A stretch of DNA of 8,525 nt from Chloroflexota bacterium (lineage in GTDB: Bacteria > Chloroflexota > Limnocylindria > Limnocylindrales > CSP1-4), in contig JACQEH010000165.1 of the NCBI GenBank assembly GCA_016200675.1, positions 1 to 8,525 on the forward strand, given 5' to 3'. The notes under the pieces were generated by a model. That model worked only from the letters and a program-made list of their open reading frames with translations, had not been told where the DNA came from and did no database searches. This document shows positions 1 to 5,381 of this stretch, piece after piece. Both the position numbers and the translations under genes were made by a program. Every line of letters starts with the position of its first letter. Position 1 is the stretch's first letter.

Positions 1-1171
1 TCGGCTCGTGCTCGCCCTCGCCGAGCCAGCCGAGCACTCTGCGGTCGAAGACGGTGTCGGTCTCGCCCACGCGGGAAAGCGCCAGCCCGGGAAAGTGAGA
101 GAGCCCGCCCGTGCCGATGCCGAGGGCGGCGTCGGACTCGAGCGGATCTCCGTGCAGGGATCGGACGTGCTGGTGGACCGGCACGATCGCGGCCATGAGG
201 TCGGCGAACTGGACCGGGTTGAGCTGCTGCTCGGCATCCGAGAGGGCATCCTCGGGCGACGGATGGACCTCGACCATGACCCCGTCCGCACCGACGGCCA
301 CGCCGCCGATGGCGAGCGGCTTGACCAGCCAGCGCTTGCCGGTCGCGTGGCTCGGATCCACGATCACCGGCAGGTGGGTCAAATGGTGGAGGAGCGGCAC
401 CGCGGCCAGGTCCATCGTGTTGCGGGTATAGGTCTCGAAGGTCCGGATGCCGCGTTCGCAGAGGATCACGTTGGGGTTGCCGGCCGCCACGATGTACTCC
501 GCGGCCATGAGGAGCTCCTCGATCGTCGCCCCGAAGCCGCGCTTGAGCATCACCGGCCGGGCCACGCGTCCGACGGCGTTCAGGAGGGAGTAGTTCTGCA
601 TGTTCCGGGCGCCGACCTGGAGGATGTCGGCGTACTCGGCGACGATGTCGACCTGGTTCGGTTCCATGACCTCGGTGATGGTCGGCAGGCCGGTCCGGTC
701 GCGGGCCTCGGCAAGGTAGCGGAGGGCTTCGACGCCCAGGCCCTGGAAGCTGTAGGGCGAGGTCCGGGGCTTGAAGGCGCCGCCGCGGATGATCGTGGCC
801 CCAGCCGCCCGGACGGCGTCCGCGGTCTCGAAGAGCTGGTCGCGACTCTCGACCGAGCAGGGCCCGGCCATGATCGTCAGCCCCCCGTCGCCGATGGTCG
901 CGTCGAGGACGCGGATGACGGTGTCCTCGGGCCGGAACTCCCGCGAGGTGAGCTTGAAGGGCCGCGAGATCGGGGTGATCGTCTCGACCCCCGGCAGCGC
1001 CCCGAGCCGGCTCATCAGGTCACCGCGACGCGGCCCGACCTCGCCGACGACGGCGATGACCACCCGATCCGTGCCCGCGTGGTCGTACGGCGTCATCCCC
1101 TCGCCGAGGATGTGGCTCTTCACCCCGAGGATCTCGGCCTCGGTGGCGGTGCGGGCCATGACGACGAACAT
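1..1171 (-). CDS. aroF: 3-deoxy-7-phosphoheptulonate (DAHP) synthase, class I-beta, with in-frame C-terminal extension; 3' end outside window
   Basis: Condenses phosphoenolpyruvate with erythrose-4-phosphate in the first cytoplasmic step of the shikimate pathway. Residues 1 to about 75 resemble the ferredoxin-like (ACT-like) regulatory domain of Thermotoga DAHP synthase, ending in the FKLTSREFRPEDTVI region. The TIM-barrel follows, with MAGPCSVES, RGGAFKPRTSPYSFQG, QVGARNMQN, LKRGFGATIEE, ILCERGIRTFE and VDPSHATGK. The four metal ligands of the Thermotoga enzyme align with a constant offset of three: C105, H275, E301, D312. The start at 1171 has a strong AGGAAGGA (1178-1185) six bases upstream. 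The family normally ends near residue 340 (about base 155), but this frame stays open through residue 390 to the window edge, and that tail resembles a LigB-type dioxygenase C-terminus. An attenuator-like leader precedes the gene. The enzyme call is firm; the nature of the tail is not. Confidence 0.93.
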   Translation of the reverse strand, partial: MFVVMARTATEAEILGVKSHILGEGMTPYDHAGTDRVVIAVVGEVGPRRGDLMSRLGALPGVETITPISRPFKLTSREFRPEDTVIRVLDATIGDGGLTIMAGPCSVESRDQLFETADAVRAAGATIIRGGAFKPRTSPYSFQGLGVEALRYLAEARDRTGLPTITEVMEPNQVDIVAEYADILQVGARNMQNYSLLNAVGRVARPVMLKRGFGATIEELLMAAEYIVAAGNPNVILCERGIRTFETYTRNTMDLAAVPLLHHLTHLPVIVDPSHATGKRWLVKPLAIGGVAVGADGVMVEVHPSPEDALSDAEQQLNPVQFADLMAAIVPVHQHVRSLHGDPLESDAALGIGTGGLSHFPGLALSRVGETDTVFDRRVLGWLGEGEHEP

Positions 1172-1203
1172 CGAGCGTCCTTCCTGTTGGACGGCCGGAC
1201 CGG

Positions 1204-1233
1204 AAACAAAAAAGCAGAGGTCTGGACCTCTGC
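1204..1233 (-). terminator. Intrinsic terminator upstream of aroF (attenuator terminator)
   Basis: A perfect inverted repeat (GCAGAGGT / ACCTCTGC with a 4-base loop, 1233-1214) is followed on the minus strand by six T, one G and three T (1213-1204). It lies 33 bases before the aroF start codon and downstream of the promoter, so it would end transcription before the gene rather than after one. It is the only classical hairpin-plus-T-run terminator I see in the window. Confidence 0.85.
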
Positions 1234-1290
1234 CTCGTCCCGGCACGACGCCTGCCCCCGGCCTCCAGGGCCGGAAACGATCATGCCGGG
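1204..1290 (-). promoter_or_regulatory. Transcription attenuator in the aroF leader
   Basis: Between the leader peptide and aroF lie three structures, read on the minus strand. (1) Bases 1290-1281, covering the last sense codons and stop of the leader peptide, pair with 1248-1239 over 10 positions including one G-U. (2) The hairpin 1274-1258 has a 6-bp GC stem enclosed by that helix. (3) The terminator hairpin is 1233-1214, followed by T6-G-T3. A competing hairpin of 1251-1245 with 1238-1232 (6 pairs, one mismatch) would take two bases from the terminator stem. The layout suggests ribosome-mediated attenuation. I cannot show a strong antiterminator by eye, so the exact switching scheme is unresolved. 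Confidence 0.65.
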
Positions 1291-1316
1291 TCGGTAAACC
1301 AATAGGTGCGTGGCAT
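1281..1316 (-). CDS. aroF leader peptide, MPRTYWFTDPA, with consecutive Tyr-Trp-Phe codons
   Basis: An 11-codon open frame (ATG at 1316, TGA at 1281-1283) in the 5' leader of the DAHP synthase gene. Codons 5-7 (1304-1296) are TAT-TGG-TTT: one codon for each of the three aromatic amino acids made by the pathway. TAT and TTT are unusual here, since neighbouring genes nearly always use TAC and TTC. No Shine-Dalgarno is seen. The -10 box at 1329-1334 puts the likely transcript start a few bases before the ATG, or before an in-frame GTG at 1319, so translation would be nearly or fully leaderless. The peptide is inferred to act as an aromatic-aminoacyl-tRNA sensor: stalling at codons 5-7 would cover the segment containing the stop codon and change downstream RNA folding. 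Confidence 0.8.
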   Translation of the reverse strand: MPRTYWFTDPA

Positions 1317-1328
1317 CACGGTCGGGCG

Positions 1329-1358
1329 ACGGTAGCCGAGCCGCCCGCTCGATGTCAA
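1329..1358 (-). promoter_or_regulatory. Promoter of the aroF leader transcript
   Basis: On the minus strand a perfect TTGACA (1358-1353) is followed after 18 bases by TACCGT (1334-1329), a TANNNT-type -10 box. The expected transcript start is near 1322, giving a leader of about 150 nt before the aroF ATG. This is the only promoter in the window with a consensus -35. Confidence 0.7.
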
Positions 1359-1375
1359 CCGGAAGATGCCCGTGG

Positions 1376-1381
1376 TACCCT
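1376..1381 (+). promoter_or_regulatory. -10 box (TACCCT) of the tRNA-Ser(GCU) / tRNA-Arg unit
   Basis: TANNNT box 12 bases before the mature tRNA 5' end. The 17-base upstream position holds TGTCAA, a poor match to TTGACA. The minus-strand TTGACA of the aroF promoter occupies those same bases. Confidence 0.4.
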
Positions 1382-1393
1382 CTCCGCCGCTGC

Positions 1394-1483
1394 GGAGAGG
1401 TCGCATAGAGGCCTAGTGCGGCGGTTTGCTAAACCGTTATGGGGTTACACCCATCGGGGGTTCGAATCCCCCCCTCTCCGCCA
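1394..1483 (+). tRNA. tRNA-Ser(GCU)
   Basis: A class II tRNA of 90 nt with encoded CCA. The acceptor stem GGAGAGG (1394-1400) pairs with CCTCTCC (1473-1479), followed by G73 and CCA. The anticodon loop TTGCTAA has anticodon GCT and reads AGC/AGT serine codons. The long variable arm ATGGG...CCCAT is the serine hallmark, and the T arm is GGGGG-TTCGAAT-CCCCC. It is followed after 19 bases by tRNA-Arg and is likely co-transcribed with it. Confidence 0.96.
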
Positions 1484-1502
1484 GATTCCGCCGGCATCGC
1501 GT

Positions 1503-1578
1503 GCGCCCGTAGCTCAGTGGATAGAGCGTCAGGTTGCGGACCTGAAGGTCGTGGGTTCGAGTCCCGCCGGGCGCGCCA
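1503..1578 (+). tRNA. tRNA-Arg(GCG)
   Basis: A 76-nt class I tRNA with encoded CCA. The acceptor GCGCCCG pairs with CGGGCGC (1568-1574), with discriminator G. The D-arm is GCTC/GAGC with A after GG in the loop (A20, an arginine identity element). The anticodon stem TCAGG/CCTGA encloses the loop TTGCGGA, so the anticodon is GCG, reading CGC/CGU. Most bacteria use anticodon ACG here, deaminated to ICG by TadA. G34 needs no such editing, which is notable beside the TadA-like gene at 5382 that lacks its catalytic glutamate. Confidence 0.95.
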
Positions 1579-1624
1579 CACCCCCCGCTGAGTTCGACGT
1601 GGATGCTCCGCGCCCGGGTCGCGC

Positions 1625-1630
1625 TACCCT
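1625..1630 (+). promoter_or_regulatory. -10 box (TACCCT) for a leaderless DUF4032 mRNA
   Basis: The TANNNT box ends 6 bases before the GTG start at 1637, so the transcript should begin at or next to the start codon. No -35 match and no Shine-Dalgarno were seen. Confidence 0.45.
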
Positions 1631-1636
1631 GACCGC

Positions 1637-2665
1637 GTGACCACCACGCTCCCGCGTCTCCGCCTGCGCGAGCCGACCCCCGAGCTCCTGGACCTGCCGT
1701 GGGAGGAGCCGCTCGCCGAGTGGACGGCCGACGGCCGGATCTTTCGAACCCTGCCCGTGGGCCCTTCCCGCCACCTCGTCCGCTTCCTCGTCACGGAGCG
1801 CGGCCTGATCGCCCTCAAGGAGGAGCCGGCGGCCATCGCCGATCGCGAGTACGACATCCTCCGCCACCTCGAGGACGCCGGCCTGCCGGCGGTCATCCCG
1901 ATGGGCGTCGCGGGCGATCCGTCGAGCGATGCGGCCATCCTCGTGACGCGCTACCTCCCCAACTCCCTCCAGTACCGGCTGCTGCTCTCTCGCGTGCCGC
2001 CGGGGCCGGCGTACCTGCGCGACCAGCTCCTGGACGCGATGGCGGGGCTGCTCGTCGAGCTCCACCGGGCCGGCGTCTACTGGGGCGACTGCTCGCTCGC
2101 GAACACCCTATTCCGGCGCGACGGCAACCTCGTCCAGGCATATCTCGTGGACGCCGAGACCGCCGAGCTCCATCCCTCGCTGTCCGACGGCCAGCGCGCC
2201 TACGACCTCGAGGTCCTCGTCGAGAACGTCGCCTACGGGCTCGCCGATCTCGCGGCCATGCACGATCGCGCGGATCTCGTCGACGACGCCTTCGAGGCGG
2301 CGGAGTCGGTCCGCGATCGCTACCTCCGCCTGTGGGAGGAGCTCGCCGCCGCGATCGAGGTCCCGGCCGGTCAGGACGAGCGATTCGAGATCGCGGCCCG
2401 GAACCGACGCCTCAACGATCTCGGCTTCGCCGTCGCCGCCGCCCGCTGGCTGGCGGACGTCTACGAGCCGGCCCTCGGGCGCCTGAGCGCGGTGGTGGGG
2501 CCGGGTGGCGATGCCGTTCAGGCCTACTGCGACGTGCTCGAGACGAAGTGGCTCCAGTCCGAGCAGGCCCGGCGCGACGTCGGCCTGGAGAGGGCCCTCG
2601 AGGCGTACCTCACGAGCGGCGCCGCCGGGCCGGAGATCAGCGGCGCCATCGGCGCCCTGCCATGA
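1637..2665 (+). CDS. DUF4032-type protein with a protein-kinase-like fold (342 aa)
   Basis: The sequence carries the hallmarks of a kinase-fold phosphotransferase: a candidate beta-3 lysine in LIALKEEP (K61), a catalytic-loop-like stretch LHRAGVYWGDCSLANTLF with D151 and N156, and a metal-binding DFG equivalent in LVDAET (D172). This loop form matches DUF4032 proteins, common in Actinobacteria and related groups and related to lipopolysaccharide-kinase/Rio-like folds; their substrate is not known to me. No signal peptide or membrane segment is seen, so it is probably cytoplasmic. The GTG at 1637 is chosen because a TACCCT box lies 6 bases upstream (leaderless) and the next in-frame ATG is internal to the kinase fold. 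Its stop overlaps the next gene's start (ATGA), so the two are translationally coupled. Whether it is an active kinase is not shown. Confidence 0.8.
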   Translation: MTTTLPRLRLREPTPELLDLPWEEPLAEWTADGRIFRTLPVGPSRHLVRFLVTERGLIALKEEPAAIADREYDILRHLEDAGLPAVIPMGVAGDPSSDAAILVTRYLPNSLQYRLLLSRVPPGPAYLRDQLLDAMAGLLVELHRAGVYWGDCSLANTLFRRDGNLVQAYLVDAETAELHPSLSDGQRAYDLEVLVENVAYGLADLAAMHDRADLVDDAFEAAESVRDRYLRLWEELAAAIEVPAGQDERFEIAARNRRLNDLGFAVAAARWLADVYEPALGRLSAVVGPGGDAVQAYCDVLETKWLQSEQARRDVGLERALEAYLTSGAAGPEISGAIGALP

Positions 2666-3138
2666 CCCACCCCGGCGACGGAGTCGAGCCGCTCCTCGGA
2701 GCGCGGGCCCTCGGCGACGCCCCGGATCGCCTGGCGCTCGCGGCCGGGCCCCACCAGATCGTCAGCGGCTGGGCAACCGTCGAGCTCGACCGGGCCGAGG
2801 AGGAGGTGGCCGGGCTGCTCGGGCTCGACGAGCCGGTGCGGGCCTCGGCCGTCGATGACGACCGGGTCCTGGGGGCCCGCTGCCGGCTGCTGCAGGCCGG
2901 CACCACGAGCGTCCTGCTGATGGAGCCCTCCACCGAGGGCCGGCTGGCGGCCGCCCTTGCCCGCCGCGGCGAGGGGTTCACGGTGCGCTACCTGCTCGTG
3001 GACGGCGGTGCGCCCGAGCGGGCGCGACGTGCCGGCTTCATGCTCACCTCCGCCGGCCGCGGCCCGTTCGGCGGCGAGCGCCTGGTCGTCGACGGGCCGC
3101 GTTCGGGCCCCTTCCTCGTGCTGGCCGGCCTCGACTGA
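2662..3138 (+). CDS. Small VOC (glyoxalase/bleomycin-resistance)-like protein, 158 aa
   Basis: Starts at the ATG overlapping the DUF4032 stop (ATGA) with no Shine-Dalgarno of its own, so it is probably translated by coupling. The stretch RCRLLQAGTTSVLLMEPSTE, then LAAALARRGEGFTVRYLLV, resembles the beta strands and ARRGEG turn of VOC proteins such as methylmalonyl-CoA epimerase, with E93 of MEPS where that fold usually has a metal-ligand glutamate. The N-terminal half (GPHQIVSGWATVELDRAEEEVAGLLG) would be the first strand and helix of the unit. The C-terminal half is less clear, and a full second set of metal ligands is not evident. It may be a single-substrate lyase/epimerase or a non-enzymatic VOC protein. 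The family assignment is by pattern only. Confidence 0.6.
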   Translation: MTHPGDGVEPLLGARALGDAPDRLALAAGPHQIVSGWATVELDRAEEEVAGLLGLDEPVRASAVDDDRVLGARCRLLQAGTTSVLLMEPSTEGRLAAALARRGEGFTVRYLLVDGGAPERARRAGFMLTSAGRGPFGGERLVVDGPRSGPFLVLAGLD

Positions 3139-3158
3139 CCCGGCCCTCCACCGCGCGG

Positions 3159-3164
3159 TAGGAT
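3159..3164 (+). promoter_or_regulatory. Possible -10 box (TAGGAT) before the beta-hydroxyacid dehydrogenase gene
   Basis: TANNNT box in the 55-base gap after the VOC-like gene, about 30 bases before the ATG. That would leave a short leader containing the Shine-Dalgarno. There is no clear -35. Confidence 0.3.
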
Positions 3165-3193
3165 CGAGGCCCGGATCCCTGCAGGAGGATGTG

Positions 3194-4072
3194 ATGCGCG
3201 TCGGCTTCGTCGGGCTCGGAACGATGGGCGGGGCCATGGCCGCCAACGTCGCCCGGGCAGGCTTCACCGTGACGGCCTGGAACCGGACGCCCGGCCGCGC
3301 GGCCGAGCTGGCCGGGCTGGGGGTGACCTTCGCCGCCAGCCCGGCTGCCGTCGCCGCCGCCACCGACGTCGTGATCACGATCGTGTCCGACACACCGGAT
3401 GTCGAGGCCGTCCTGTTCGGGCCCGGTGGTGTCGCGGCGGGTGCGGCGACCGGGAGCATCGTCGTCGACATGTCCACGATCTCGCCCTCCGCCACTCGCG
3501 ACTTCGCGGGGCGGCTGGCGGCCCACGGCGTGGCGATGCTCGACGCGCCGGTCTCGGGCGGCAGCGAAGGGGCGAGGAAGGGGACGCTGTCGATCTTCGT
3601 CGGTGGCAGCGAGGCGGACCTCGACCGCGTGCGACCGGTCCTGGCCACGATGGGGACCACGATCACGCTCGTGGGTCCGATTGGCTCGGGCCAGGCCGTC
3701 AAGGCCGTCAACCAGGTGATCCTGGCCGGGACGTATCTCGGCGTCGCGGAGGGCATCGTGCTGGCCATCAAGGCCGGCCTCGATGTCGAGCAGACGGTCG
3801 CCGCGCTGTCGGGCGGGGCGGCACAGTCGTGGGTCCTCGCCAACCGGAGCGGCCGGATGCTGGCCAATGACTACCCGCTCGGGTTCAAGGTGGCGCTCCA
3901 TCGCAAGGACCTCGGGATCGCCCTCCAGCTCGCTCGGGAAACCGGGACCGCCCTGCCGATCTCGGCGCTCTGCGAGCAGATCGAGGCCGGGCTCATCGGG
4001 GCCGGGCATGCCGACGACGACATGTCGGCCGTCGCCCGGGCGATCCGGTCCCTGTCCGCGCTGGAAGCCTGA
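3194..4072 (+). CDS. NAD(P)-dependent beta-hydroxyacid dehydrogenase (3-hydroxyisobutyrate dehydrogenase / 2-hydroxy-3-oxopropionate reductase family)
   Basis: Oxidises or reduces a short beta-hydroxyacid or semialdehyde in the cytoplasm. Residues 1-30 form the Rossmann nucleotide site with VGFVGLGTMG and a following AWNRTP, whose Arg suggests possible NADP use. The substrate loop DAPVSGGSEGARKGTLSIFVGG starts at D117. The catalytic lysine is in SGQAVKAVNQ (K170, N173), and the all-helical C-terminal domain includes the HRKDLGIALQLA segment. Its 292 residues match the family's usual length. The ATG has an AGGAGG (3183-3188) five bases upstream, a strong ribosome site in contrast to its leaderless neighbours. 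An overlapping out-of-frame ATG at 3189 is ignored. It is convergent with pfp, with 31 bases between stops and no T-run terminator. Tartronate-semialdehyde, succinic-semialdehyde and 3-hydroxyisobutyrate enzymes share these motifs, so I do not choose among them. Confidence 0.9.
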   Translation: MRVGFVGLGTMGGAMAANVARAGFTVTAWNRTPGRAAELAGLGVTFAASPAAVAAATDVVITIVSDTPDVEAVLFGPGGVAAGAATGSIVVDMSTISPSATRDFAGRLAAHGVAMLDAPVSGGSEGARKGTLSIFVGGSEADLDRVRPVLATMGTTITLVGPIGSGQAVKAVNQVILAGTYLGVAEGIVLAIKAGLDVEQTVAALSGGAAQSWVLANRSGRMLANDYPLGFKVALHRKDLGIALQLARETGTALPISALCEQIEAGLIGAGHADDDMSAVARAIRSLSALEA

Positions 4073-4103
4073 GGCGCGCCGCCCGGCCGCCCGCCTGCGA
4101 CGG

Positions 4104-5282
4104 TCAGTCGAGGCCGACCAGGAGCATGGGCTCGCCAAGCTTGCCGTAGTAGCGCGGGCGGAAGCGCTCCCGGTTGTACATGTCGTCGACGTTGACGCGC
4201 CGGGCCGCGACGCCGGTCGACTGGAGATCCACGTGGGCGTACTTGCCGTCGCGGATGCCCACCATCTGGCCGAAGACGCCGTCGCCCACGAGGTCCATGG
4301 CCACGTTGGCGAAGGTCGAGGCAACGATCTGGTCGAGGGCATCGGGCTGGCCGGAGCGGAGGTCGTAGGTCAGCTCGATGGCCAGGGACTCGATGCCGGT
4401 GCGGGCCGAGAGCTCCGACGCCAGGATCTCGCCGACGTTCGCCTTGTGGCGATGGCCGAAGGCATCCTCGGGGCCGTAGTCGGGGATCTCCGCCCCCTCC
4501 CAGATGGCGCCCTCCGCCGTGACCACGATGGCGTAGCGGCTCGGCGATCCGTCGTGCTCCTCGGCGAGGACGTCGGCCAGGCGGCCGATGTCGTAGCGGG
4601 CCTCGGGAATGACGCACCGGGCCGACGTGACATAGGCGGCGAACAGGGCCGAGAATCCCGCGTCCCGGCCGAAGATCCGGAAGACCCCGATCCGCTCGTG
4701 GCTGCCGAGCGTCGTCCGCTGCCGATCGATGAGCTCCTTGGCCCGGGTGATCGCCGACGAGAAGCCGATGCAGTACTCGGTGCCGGGGACGTCGTTGTCC
4801 ATCGTCTTGGGGATGGCCACCAGGCGCACGTCACGACCGGCCAGGATCCGGGCGAAGGACAGCGTGTCGTCGCCGCCGATCGCCACCAGGACGTCGATCC
4901 CCAGCTGGTCGAGGTGCTCCAGCACGAGCGGCGTCAGGTCGAAGCGGTCGTCGCCGATCTGGGCGGCGTCCACGCGCTCCTTCGGCAGCCACGGCGGGAG
5001 CGCCGATCGAGGCATCTTTGCGGGGTTCGTCCGCGACGTGTGGAGGATCGTGCCGCCGGTCCGGTCGATGGCCCGGGTGTTCGCCCGGTCGAGACGCCGG
5101 AGGTATTCGGGGTCGAGCGAATCACCGGGCTGGACGTGGGTGAGTCCCTCCCAGCCGCGGCGGATTCCGATGACCTCCGCGCCGAGCTCGGAGGCGCGAT
5201 ACGTGACGCTCTTGATGACGGAGTTGAGGCCGGGGACGTCGCCGCCGCCGGTCAGGATGCCGATTCGTCGTGGTGGTTGCAC
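4104..5282 (-). CDS. pfp: Phosphofructokinase, residues of the pyrophosphate-dependent type (392 aa)
   Basis: Interconverts fructose 6-phosphate and fructose 1,6-bisphosphate in glycolysis. Motifs in order are IGILTGGGDVPGLN (7-20), IGGDDT (135-140), IPKTMDND (157-164), DRQRTTLGSHERIGVFRIFGRDAGF and the TAEGA segment. Two residues separate the phosphoryl-donor types. ATP enzymes have Gly in GGDGS and in PGTIDND; PPi enzymes have Asp and Lys. Here they are D139 and K159, so PPi is the expected donor and the reaction should be reversible. Its length of about 390 fits the longer PPi-type proteins rather than the 320-residue ATP enzymes. The GTG at 5282 is chosen because the first beta strand starts at once and TACGAT (5294-5289) lies 6 bases upstream, implying a leaderless mRNA. 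It is divergent from the tadA-like gene, with 99 bases between starts. The PPi assignment rests on sequence rules, not assay. Confidence 0.92.
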   Translation of the reverse strand: MQPPRRIGILTGGGDVPGLNSVIKSVTYRASELGAEVIGIRRGWEGLTHVQPGDSLDPEYLRRLDRANTRAIDRTGGTILHTSRTNPAKMPRSALPPWLPKERVDAAQIGDDRFDLTPLVLEHLDQLGIDVLVAIGGDDTLSFARILAGRDVRLVAIPKTMDNDVPGTEYCIGFSSAITRAKELIDRQRTTLGSHERIGVFRIFGRDAGFSALFAAYVTSARCVIPEARYDIGRLADVLAEEHDGSPSRYAIVVTAEGAIWEGAEIPDYGPEDAFGHRHKANVGEILASELSARTGIESLAIELTYDLRSGQPDALDQIVASTFANVAMDLVGDGVFGQMVGIRDGKYAHVDLQSTGVAARRVNVDDMYNRERFRPRYYGKLGEPMLLVGLD

Positions 5283-5288
5283 GGCGCA

Positions 5289-5294
5289 ATCGTA
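5289..5294 (-). promoter_or_regulatory. -10 box (TACGAT) for a leaderless pfp mRNA
   Basis: Read on the minus strand, the box ends 6 bases before the pfp GTG. No Shine-Dalgarno lies between, and no convincing -35 was found. Confidence 0.5.
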
Positions 5295-5369
5295 GTGCGC
5301 GCGCCGGCTCGGCATGGTCGGCTGGAAGAGCGCGGTCATCTGGGTCCTCGAGGTCCACGGAGCGGCGGG

Positions 5370-5375
5370 TATGAT
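5370..5375 (+). promoter_or_regulatory. -10 box (TATGAT) for a leaderless tadA-like mRNA
   Basis: Near-consensus -10 box ending 6 bases before the ATG at 5382. No Shine-Dalgarno lies in the 6-base gap, and there is no clear -35 at 17 bases. Confidence 0.55.
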
Positions 5376-5381
5376 CGGCCC

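Noticed and set aside
8..1297. Long plus-strand frame of 429 codons opposite aroF
   Set aside because: Antisense shadow of the DAHP synthase: Arg/Gly/Asp-rich, with no domain. The minus strand has all catalytic motifs and a ribosome site.
1172..1330. T-box riboswitch upstream of aroF
   Set aside because: No T-box AGGGTGGNACCGCG-like sequence or specifier loop is seen. The short frame with TAT-TGG-TTT explains aromatic sensing better.
1394..1483. Phage or island attachment site at the serine tRNA
   Set aside because: A repeat of the tRNA 3' end is present, but it lies immediately upstream, not far downstream, and there is no integrase or foreign cargo.
2524..3867. Minus-strand frame of 447 codons across the DUF4032, VOC-like and dehydrogenase genes
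   Set aside because: It crosses three unrelated plus-strand genes with clear motifs and has low-complexity composition. This is typical of antisense frames in GC-rich DNA.
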